From contig NZ_VDGT01000004.1 in the NCBI RefSeq assembly GCF_006335015.1, positions 186,001 through 250,000 on the forward strand: a stretch of DNA of 64,000 bases. The letters are read 5' to 3'. This DNA comes from Streptomyces sedi. GTDB taxonomy: Bacteria > Actinomycetota > Actinomycetes > Streptomycetales > Streptomycetaceae. The notes below the pieces were generated by a model. It worked only from the letters and a program-made list of their open reading frames with translations. It did not search any database and was not told the DNA's origin. Position numbers and translations under genes: made by a program. Numbering within the stretch: the first letter of the stretch is position 1; each line of letters begins with the position of its first letter. Of the stretch, positions 24,635 through 31,271 are shown one piece after another.

Positions 24635-25375
24635 ATGCGGATCACACAGCGCGGGGAACGCTTCACCGTCGTCGACGACTTCCTCGACGACGAGGAACTC
24701 GCCGAGCTGCGCGGGGTGGCGGAACGCTCCGCGTTCTCCGACGCGGTGAACTCGACCGTCTCCGTCATCCAGGCCGAGGACGGCGCGGCCCGCCGCGGTC
24801 GCCGCACCGTGGTGCGCGGCGCCACCGACGGGCGCACGGCCGGCGACCCGGCGGCGTACGCGCGGATCCTCCGGCTGGTCGCCGACGAGCCGGCCACCTT
24901 CGGCGTCCCGGGCGAGGACTGGGACAAGACGGGGTTCACGTTCTGGAACTACCCGGCCGGCTCCCGGCTCGGCTGGCACAGCGACGCGGGCGGCGGGCGG
25001 CAGGGCTCCTACATCCTCTTCCTACACACGGAGTGGCGCGCCTCCTGGGGCGGCGAGACGCTGCTGCTCGACGAGGACGCGTCGAAGCCGAGGGACGGCC
25101 TGGACCCGGCGGACGTCGCCGGCTGGGTCCGCGACTCCGACCGCGTCCCCGTCGCCGTGCTGCCCCGCCCCAACCGCCTGCTGTATCTGAGGGCCGGCAC
25201 CCCGCACCAGGTCAACCGCGTCGACCCGACCGCCGGCCTGGTGCGGACCAGCCTCACGGGGCACGTCTGGAAGAAGCTGCCGGAGAGCGTCACCGAGTCC
25301 CGCGCCAGCTTCCGCCGGCTGCTGGGCGCGCTGGACGGAAGCGCGGCGCCGGAGGCCGGACGCGGCACGTCATGA
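24635..25375 (+). CDS. Fe(II)/2-oxoglutarate-dependent oxygenase, paralogue 2
   Basis: A 246-aa sister of the preceding enzyme. The triad is His115/Asp117 in 'SRLGWHSDAGGG' and His191 in 'GTPHQVNRVDP'; the Arg is in 'VRTSLTGHVW'. Start 24635 is chosen over the ATG at 24581 because GAGGGAGG lies 4 nt before it and the protein then aligns residue for residue with paralogue 1. All metal ligands are kept in both copies, so this is a functional duplication and not a decayed one. Two successive oxidations, or oxidation of two positions, are suggested. The stop overlaps the MFS start. Confidence 0.9.
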   Translation: MRITQRGERFTVVDDFLDDEELAELRGVAERSAFSDAVNSTVSVIQAEDGAARRGRRTVVRGATDGRTAGDPAAYARILRLVADEPATFGVPGEDWDKTGFTFWNYPAGSRLGWHSDAGGGRQGSYILFLHTEWRASWGGETLLLDEDASKPRDGLDPADVAGWVRDSDRVPVAVLPRPNRLLYLRAGTPHQVNRVDPTAGLVRTSLTGHVWKKLPESVTESRASFRRLLGALDGSAAPEAGRGTS

Positions 25376-26715
25376 CGGGAGGGAGCACCGGCCCGCTGGC
25401 CAGGGCGCTCGGCGCGGTCTCCTGGCGCGGCGAGGTCAGGGGCCCGGTCGAACGGCGGCTGGCCTGGGCCCTGATCACGCTGTACGTGGCCACCGGGCTC
25501 TCGTTCTCCGTGCTGGTGGTGTACATGCTGCACCAGCAGGGGCTGAGCCCCGCGGTCTACGGCCTGGGCGCGACCGTCGCCGCCGTGCTGGGGCTGGTCG
25601 CCGGCCCCGCGATCGGCACGCTGGCCGACCGGGTCAACGGCTGTGTGCTCTACGCCTGTCTGATGTGGACGATGGCGCTGGCCACCCTCGCGCTGACGGT
25701 GGCCTCGCCGCTGGTGGCGCTCGGGCTGCTCGGCGTCCTGGTGATGAGCGCCAGGGGCAGCGCCGCGATCCTGGCGGCGCTCGTCGGGCGCGCGGTGGAA
25801 CGGGAACGCCGGCTGCGTTTCCGGGCCGTGGTCAGGGCGATGAGCAACGTCGCGATGATCGTCGGCCTCGGCCTCGGCGCCGTGGTGCTGGCGCTGGACA
25901 GCGGGCCGGCGTTCCGCGCCTCCTTCGTGCTGGAGGGGGTCGCGCTCCTCGTCGTGGGCTTCCTGGTGTGGCGGCTGCGCCATCCGGTCGCCGCCCTGGA
26001 GGCCGCCGCGCGGGAGGCCGAGGAGCCGGCGCGGGCGGACGGCGAGGAGCCGGCGCGCGGCGTCCTGCGCGACCCGCGCGTGGTCGCGCTGATGGTGACG
26101 GGCTGGCTGTTCTTCCTCGCCGAGCCGATGCTGACGATCGCCGTCCCGCTGTGGGTGGGCGCCCGGATGGACGTGCCGCTGTGGATCGTCTCGGTCGCGC
26201 TGGTCGTCAACACGCTGGGCGTGGTGTTCTTCCAGGTCCCCGTCGCGCGCCGGGTCACCACCGTGTGGCAGGCCGCGCGCGCGGCCCAGTGGGGCGCGGC
26301 GCTCTTCACCGTCGCCGCCGTCATGTTCCCCGTCGCGGCGTTCGCCTCGGACCGGGCGGGCGTCGCGGCGGCGCTCGGCGCGGTGGTGCTGCTCGCGGTC
26401 GCGCTGGTCGGCGGCAACATCCTGACCAACGTGGGCTCCACCGGGCTGCTCTACGAGATCGTGCCGCAGCGCTCCTACGGGAAGTCCCAGGGGGTCTACG
26501 GCATGGGCTTCGACGTGGCGAGCCTGACGGCGCCGGCGCTCTTCGGCTGGTTCGCGGCCGGCGGCGGGCCGGCCGGCTGGTACGCGCTCGGCGTGCTCTT
26601 CCTGGCCAGCGTCCTCCCGGTGCGGTGGGTCAGCGCGCGCACCGCGGCGGCGAACGACCGGGACAACGAACGGGATCCGGCCGCGACGGACGTCTCGGCG
26701 GCCCCGGCCGCCTAA
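25372..26715 (+). CDS. MFS transporter, probable product exporter
   Basis: A 447-aa integral membrane protein with about 12 hydrophobic helices. 'IGTLADRVNGCVLY' corresponds to the MFS motif between helices 2 and 3. A long cytoplasmic loop between helices 6 and 7 carries a repeated 'EEPARADGEEPARG'. 'IVPQRSYGKSQGVYGMGFDVASL' lies in the second half, as in sugar-efflux/SET-like members. It is coupled to the oxygenase by ATGA overlap, so it belongs to the biosynthetic operon. It most likely exports, and protects against, the product. Confidence 0.88.
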   Translation: MTGGSTGPLARALGAVSWRGEVRGPVERRLAWALITLYVATGLSFSVLVVYMLHQQGLSPAVYGLGATVAAVLGLVAGPAIGTLADRVNGCVLYACLMWTMALATLALTVASPLVALGLLGVLVMSARGSAAILAALVGRAVERERRLRFRAVVRAMSNVAMIVGLGLGAVVLALDSGPAFRASFVLEGVALLVVGFLVWRLRHPVAALEAAAREAEEPARADGEEPARGVLRDPRVVALMVTGWLFFLAEPMLTIAVPLWVGARMDVPLWIVSVALVVNTLGVVFFQVPVARRVTTVWQAARAAQWGAALFTVAAVMFPVAAFASDRAGVAAALGAVVLLAVALVGGNILTNVGSTGLLYEIVPQRSYGKSQGVYGMGFDVASLTAPALFGWFAAGGGPAGWYALGVLFLASVLPVRWVSARTAAANDRDNERDPAATDVSAAPAA

Positions 26716-26736
26716 GGAACGGGAGGGTTTTCCCAC

Positions 26737-27792
26737 ATGCTTGACGAGCGGGACGTGACCGAGCTTCTGCTGCTCCGCGGAGCGGAACAGGAACAGCTCT
26801 TCGCACGCGCCAGGGCGGCGCGGCACAAGGTCTTCGGCGACGGCGTCGTGGTGCGCGGCGTCTCCGAGATCACCAACCAGTGCCGCGTCAACTGCGACTT
26901 CTGCCCCATGCGGCGCGACAACACGCGCCACAACAGCGACTTCCGGATGGACGCGGAACGGCTGGTCGACACCGCCGCCTCGATCCGGGCCAGCGACATC
27001 GACGTGGTCTTCTTCCAGGGCGGCGAGATCCCCCAGACCACCCGGGTCGTCGCCGAGGCGATCCCCGGCGTCCGCGCCCTCTACGGCGACCGGGTGGAGA
27101 TCCTGCTCAACCTCGGCAACAAGCGCCGCGACGAGTACGCCCGGCTGCGCGAACTCGGCGCCACCAGCTACATCCTGAAGTTCGAGACCGGCGACCCGGA
27201 GCTCAACCGGCGGATGCGCCACGAGTCGCTGGAGTCCCGGCTGAAGTGCCTCACCGACCTGCTGGACCTCGGCTACCGCGTCGGAACGGGCTCGATCGTC
27301 GGGCTGCCCGGCCAGGACGTGGCCGCCGTCGCCCGCGACCTGGTCCTCGCCCGCGACCTCGGCGTCCACATGGCCAGCGTCGCGCCGTTCATCCCGGCCC
27401 CCGACACCCCGCTGGCCGCACACCCGCCGGGTGACGTGGAGCTGACCCTGAACGCGATCGCCGTCTCCCGGCTGCTCGACCCGAGCTGGCTCATCCCCTC
27501 GGTCAGCGCGCTCTCCAAACGCGCCGACGAGGGCCAGTACCGGGGGCTGCGCGCCGGCGCCAACGTGATGACCGTCAACTTCACGCCCGACGAACAGCGC
27601 GACCGCTATCTGATCTACGGGCGCGACCGTTTCGTGGTCAGGCGCGACTACGCCGGCGAGGTCATCGCCAGGGCCGGACTCACCCGGAGCGGCTCCGTCT
27701 TCCTCGACGCCGAACCCGCCGAGGTAGGGGAACCCGCCACCCACGGCAACCCGCCCGCCACCGCCGCGCACCGCGCGCCGGGGGTGGCGTGA
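26737..27792 (+). CDS. HydE/PylB/BioB-like radical SAM enzyme
   Basis: A 351-aa radical SAM protein. The [4Fe-4S] cysteines are Cys49, Cys53 and Cys56 in 'ITNQCRVNCDFCPMRRDN'. The family features match HydE and PylB: 'VVFFQGGEIPQ', 'LLNLGNKRRDEYARLRELGA', 'SYILKFETGDPELNRRMRHESLESRLKCL' (shown in part), 'GTGSIVGLPGQ', 'VAPFIPAPDTPLA' and 'LRAGANVMTVNFTP'. HydE and PylB rearrange or cleave amino-acid-derived carbon skeletons in a barrel active site. No hydrogenase or pyrrolysine genes are present. The enzyme is therefore inferred to remodel an amino-acid-like intermediate of this pathway. Confidence 0.9.
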   Translation: MLDERDVTELLLLRGAEQEQLFARARAARHKVFGDGVVVRGVSEITNQCRVNCDFCPMRRDNTRHNSDFRMDAERLVDTAASIRASDIDVVFFQGGEIPQTTRVVAEAIPGVRALYGDRVEILLNLGNKRRDEYARLRELGATSYILKFETGDPELNRRMRHESLESRLKCLTDLLDLGYRVGTGSIVGLPGQDVAAVARDLVLARDLGVHMASVAPFIPAPDTPLAAHPPGDVELTLNAIAVSRLLDPSWLIPSVSALSKRADEGQYRGLRAGANVMTVNFTPDEQRDRYLIYGRDRFVVRRDYAGEVIARAGLTRSGSVFLDAEPAEVGEPATHGNPPATAAHRAPGVA

Positions 27793-28559
27793 TGCGACCG
27801 CTCTCGCGCCATGTGCGCAGCGTGGACGACGTGCTGGACCTCCTCGACGGGCTCTTCCCGGCCAACGCCGACCGCTGGACCACCGCCGGCGGCGTCGACT
27901 ACTGGGACCAGTACTACGCGGACCGGGAACGCGAGGTGCCGTTCTTCGTCAACAAGCCCGACGAACACCTCGCACGCTACGTGGAATCCGGCCGGCTCAC
28001 CCCCGGCCGCGCCCTCGACCTCGGCTGCGGGCCCGGCCGCAACGCGGTCTATCTCGCCTCCCACGGCTTCCAGGTGGACGCCGTCGACATCTCGCCCGAC
28101 GCCCTGGCCTGGACCGGTGACCGGGCGCGCGAGGCCGGCGTGGAGGTCGGCCTGCACCGGGGCGACGCGTTCGCGCTCACCCGCGCCGAACTGACCGGCC
28201 CCTACGACCTGGTCGTCGACTCCGGCTTCTTCCACCATCTGCCGCCGCACCGCCGCATCAGCTACCTCCAGCTGCTGGAGCGGACGTTGGCCTTCGGCGG
28301 ACACCTGGTGCTGGCCGCGTTCGCCGCCTGGGCGCCCGGCTCCGGCTCACCGGTCCCCGACCCCACCCTCTACCGCGACGGCAAGCTCTACGGCGGACTC
28401 GCCTACACCTCCCAGGAGTTGCGCTGGATCTTCGCCGGCCTCACCGAGCTGGAGATCCGCTCGCTGCGTGAACAGCCGCCCGAGGCCCCGTACTACGGGC
28501 CGCCCTTCCTCCTCGGCGGCCTCTTCCAGCGGGACGCCGAGACCCTCACCCTCCCCTGA
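27792..28559 (+). CDS. Class I SAM-dependent methyltransferase
   Basis: A 255-aa enzyme whose ATG overlaps the radical SAM stop (TGATG). Motif I is 'ALDLGCGPGRNAVYLASHGF', the acidic residue is in 'VDAVDISPDAL', and 'YDLVVDSGFFHHLPPHRR' and 'AFGGHLVLAAF' complete a Rossmann fold of the Methyltransf_25/TehB-like type. The N-terminal 'YWDQYYADREREVPFFVNKPDEHL' resembles thiol/thioether and tellurite methyltransferases in that group. It is probably an O-, N- or S-methylating tailoring enzyme of the operon. Confidence 0.87.
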   Translation: MRPLSRHVRSVDDVLDLLDGLFPANADRWTTAGGVDYWDQYYADREREVPFFVNKPDEHLARYVESGRLTPGRALDLGCGPGRNAVYLASHGFQVDAVDISPDALAWTGDRAREAGVEVGLHRGDAFALTRAELTGPYDLVVDSGFFHHLPPHRRISYLQLLERTLAFGGHLVLAAFAAWAPGSGSPVPDPTLYRDGKLYGGLAYTSQELRWIFAGLTELEIRSLREQPPEAPYYGPPFLLGGLFQRDAETLTLP

Positions 28560-28579
28560 GCGGGAACCGGAGCGCGCAT

Positions 28580-29662
28580 ATGAACAATCCCTATGAATCC
28601 CAGCCGCCGCGCGCCTTCTGGCGGACCGCGGTCGCCGAGCCGGGGCCCGAGGGCATCGGCGACCTGTGGCGGCCCTCGTTCACCCTCGGCCAGGACGAGC
28701 CCGTGCTGACCGTCGGCTCCTGCTTCGCCGCCCACATCGGCCGCGCCCTGCTGGAGCACGGCATGTTCTGGCACGACGCCGAGCCCCCGCCGCCGGGACT
28801 GACCGCCGAGGAACGCCGACGGCGCCAGTACGGCGTCTTCTCCTTCCGCACCGGCAACGTCTACACCGCCGCCATGCTGCGGCAGTGGGTCGCCTGGGCC
28901 CACGGCGAGAGCGCGCCGCCCGAGGAGTCGTGGTCGGAGGACGGCCGGCACCGCGACCCGTTCCGCCCCACCGTCGAACCCGAAGGGCACGCGAGCACCG
29001 AGGAGATGCTGGCCGCCCGCGCCGCGACGCTCGCCGCGATCCGCGAGGCGGTCGCCGACGCCTCCTGCATGATCATCACCCTCGGCCTCACCGAGGCGTG
29101 GCGCTCCCGGCACCACCACGCCACCTACCAGCTCTGCCCCGGCGTGCGGCACGGCGTCTTCGACCCGGAGGAGCACGAGTTCCACCAGCACTCCTACCCC
29201 GAGGTGCACGAGGACCTCACCGCCGCCCTCGCCCTGCTGCGCGCCGCCAACCCCGCGCTGCGGGTGGTGCTCACCGTCTCGCCCGTGCCGCTCACCGCGA
29301 CGGCGACCGACCGGCACGTGCTCGACGCGACCACCCAGGCCAAGTCGGTGCTGCGCGCCGTGGCGGGCCAGGTGGCGGCCGACGACGCGCTCACCGACTA
29401 CTTCCCCGCGTACGAGATCATCAGCGGCTTCCCGTTCCGCGGCGCGTTCTTCCAACCCAACCTGCGGTCGGTGACCCCGGAGGGCGTCGCCTTCGTGATG
29501 AGCCACTTCGTCGGCCCGGTCACCCGGCGCCCGGTGGCGGAACGTTCACCCCAGCAGGCCGCACGGAGCGGAGAGGCATACTGCGATGACGCACTCCTCG
29601 ACTACTACGGCCCCCACCGGACTTCCCGCCGGACCCCCCGCGAGATTCCTGCTGCTGGGTGA
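28580..29662 (+). CDS. GSCFA-family protein (SGNH-like fold)
   Basis: A 360-aa protein with the diagnostic 'VLTVGSCFAAHIGRALLEHG' (Cys48). Further family blocks are 'YGVFSFRTGNVYTAAMLRQW', 'IITLGLTEAWRS' and 'LRVVLTVSPVPLTATATDRH'. GSCFA proteins are predicted alpha/beta hydrolase/acyltransferase-like enzymes of unknown reaction. The C-terminal block, where SGNH relatives show Asp-x-x-His, reads 'NLRSVTPEGVAFVMSHF', so the usual His appears missing. The last 25 residues overlap the next gene in another frame and are compositionally odd. It may modify a carrier- or peptide-bound intermediate. Confidence 0.85.
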   Translation: MNNPYESQPPRAFWRTAVAEPGPEGIGDLWRPSFTLGQDEPVLTVGSCFAAHIGRALLEHGMFWHDAEPPPPGLTAEERRRRQYGVFSFRTGNVYTAAMLRQWVAWAHGESAPPEESWSEDGRHRDPFRPTVEPEGHASTEEMLAARAATLAAIREAVADASCMIITLGLTEAWRSRHHHATYQLCPGVRHGVFDPEEHEFHQHSYPEVHEDLTAALALLRAANPALRVVLTVSPVPLTATATDRHVLDATTQAKSVLRAVAGQVAADDALTDYFPAYEIISGFPFRGAFFQPNLRSVTPEGVAFVMSHFVGPVTRRPVAERSPQQAARSGEAYCDDALLDYYGPHRTSRRTPREIPAAG

Positions 29663-30311
29663 CTGCCACGCCGGACCGATCGGCCGCGCCGGCCGGGCGA
29701 TGCGCGTCCCGTTCCACGGCGGACCGCTCGGCGTCGGCCGGGACTTCGTCACCGACTTCGCCCGACTCACCGACGGCCGGCTGACGTTCCGCGGCCCGCT
29801 GGCGCAGAAGCTCTACCGGGACCACCTCGCGCGCTTCGGCGCGCGGGAGTTGGGCGAGGTCCCCGTGCCGCTGGTCTCCACCTTCGGCTGCGCGCTGACC
29901 TCCCTCGCCGGAGTGGAACTCTGGCGCGTCCACCGCGTCGGCGACGGCTTCCCCGAGGGCTTCCCCGACGGCTTTCTGGAGAGCCCGTTCTTCCGCACGC
30001 TCGCGCGCGCCCTGACGCGCCACGCGCTGGAGTTCTACCGGCACGCCGTCGAGGTCAGCCCACGCGTCGTCGCCGTGCTGCCGCCGCAACGCGTGCCGGA
30101 GGGCGCCGACCCCGCCGTCTTCGCCGCGCTCCAGGAGACCGTGCGCGAGGCGGTCGAGGAGTGCGGCGCCGAGATCGTCGACCCGCGCCCCAAGGCCACC
30201 GACGAACACGGCCGCCAACGCCCGGAGTTCAGCGACCCCGACTCGCCCCTCCACGGCAACGTCGCCTTCGGCCGGCTGATCGTCGCCGACCTGCTCGACC
30301 GGGGACTCTGA
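29586..30311 (+). CDS. Second SGNH/GSCFA-like protein with Cys in the nucleophile block
   Basis: A 241-aa protein. The N-terminal block is 'RFLLLGDCHAGPIGRAG', where SGNH hydrolases have G-D-S. The C-terminal block is 'DPDSPLHGNVAFGRLIVADLL', which has the Asp-x-x-x-His-x-N spacing of a catalytic dyad. 'VSTFGCALTSLAGVELWRVH' lies between. The pairing with the GSCFA gene, which it overlaps by 77 bp, suggests the two proteins work together. The GSCFA protein could provide one half of an active site, or both could act in sequence. The family itself is unrecognised, so the fold assignment is tentative. Confidence 0.65.
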   Translation: MTHSSTTTAPTGLPAGPPARFLLLGDCHAGPIGRAGRAMRVPFHGGPLGVGRDFVTDFARLTDGRLTFRGPLAQKLYRDHLARFGARELGEVPVPLVSTFGCALTSLAGVELWRVHRVGDGFPEGFPDGFLESPFFRTLARALTRHALEFYRHAVEVSPRVVAVLPPQRVPEGADPAVFAALQETVREAVEECGAEIVDPRPKATDEHGRQRPEFSDPDSPLHGNVAFGRLIVADLLDRGL

Positions 30312-30425
30312 ACGCGACACCCGCCGCCCACCCCGCGCCCCGAGGACCCCGAACGCGACACCCGCCGCCCACCCCGCGCCCCGGGAACTCCGAACGGGAC
30401 CACCCGCCGCCCACCCCGCGCCCGG
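30312..30425 (+). repeat. Three tandem repeats of about 40 bp between operon genes
   Basis: Three successive copies each contain gaacg(c/g)gac, then acccgccgcccaccccgcgcc, and fill the whole gap between the stop at 30311 and the ribosome-binding site of the next gene. Copies differ at a few positions and in their spacer (gaggaccc, gggaactc, ggaggaa). They are not coding in the frame of either neighbour. Confidence 0.8.
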
Positions 30426-30439
30426 AGGAAGGAACGACC

Positions 30440-31093
30440 GTGCACCCAGCAGCCCGCCCCCCGGGGGCGCCCGAGTGGCTGACCCGACTGGCCGCCCCGC
30501 TCGCCGTGGAACCCGCCGCGCTGACCCGCGCCCTGCCGGCCGGCGGCGTCCCGTTCCGCCTCGTCCACGACTGGCACGCCCGCGCGGTGCTCCCCCTCCT
30601 CGCCGAGACGGAGCCACCCGAACCGGTCTACGAACCGCTCCGCCGACTACACGCGGAGGCCGCCGAGGGGCGGCCGGCGCCGGAGGCCGACTGGCGCGCC
30701 GCGCTCCACCCCGCGCTGCTCACCCTCCACCGCGCCGCGTTCCCCCACGCCGAGTTCCACGCCAAGGCCCACGCCACCGCCCTCGCCGACGCCACCGGCC
30801 ACGGGCGCGGCCCCGACGAGGCACGCCGCTTCGCCGACAACACCGCCCGCCGCATCGCCGACACCGACGCCCGCTGCTTCGCCGAGGCCCACGCCCTCGC
30901 GCTCACCCCCGCACTGGCCGCCGCCTACGCGGCCTCCGACCCCGCCGCCTACACCGCCACCTTCCCCACCGCCCACGTCAACGCCTACCTCGCCGCCCAC
31001 CGCCACCACGCCCCACCCCGCCACGGCCACCGGCCCCCCGCCGCACGCCTGGCCACCGCGCTCCTGGAACTGCTCGACGGCGCGGAGGGGTGA
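30440..31093 (+). CDS. Uncharacterised protein, 217 aa, end of biosynthetic operon
   Basis: GTG start with GGAGGAAGGA immediately upstream. The protein is almost entirely helical in character. It is rich in Ala and His with few Lys, as in 'GGVPFRLVHDWHARAVLPLL', 'HPALLTLHRAAFPHAEFHAKAHATALAD' (shown in part) and 'FPTAHVNAYLAAHRHH'. Repeated His in helices could bind metal. I recognise no family. Because it follows the SGNH-like gene with no promoter of its own, it is probably the last member of the operon. Confidence 0.6.
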   Translation: MHPAARPPGAPEWLTRLAAPLAVEPAALTRALPAGGVPFRLVHDWHARAVLPLLAETEPPEPVYEPLRRLHAEAAEGRPAPEADWRAALHPALLTLHRAAFPHAEFHAKAHATALADATGHGRGPDEARRFADNTARRIADTDARCFAEAHALALTPALAAAYAASDPAAYTATFPTAHVNAYLAAHRHHAPPRHGHRPPAARLATALLELLDGAEG

Positions 31094-31271
31094 ACCCCAG
31101 CGGACAAACCGAACCGGCCCGCCGCGGACCTTCCGCATCCCCACGCCGCACTCAACCCCCGACGCCCGCGCCGCGCAGTCGCACCCCGGGCCGCAGCCGC
31201 TCCGCCCCGGCGCCGAGGAGGCGCACCTTCGCGCCGTGCGGCGGATCGAGCACATCCACCCGCCGCCGGCC

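Noticed and set aside
25009..27771. Very long minus-strand open frame (920 codons) opposite the MFS and radical SAM genes
   Set aside because: The composition is His/Gln/Arg/Gly-biased antisense sequence. The plus strand has a complete transporter and a radical SAM enzyme.
19806..30425. CRISPR array suggested by the tandem repeats at 19806 and 30312
   Set aside because: The repeats are directly abutting without unique spacers, and no cas genes are present.
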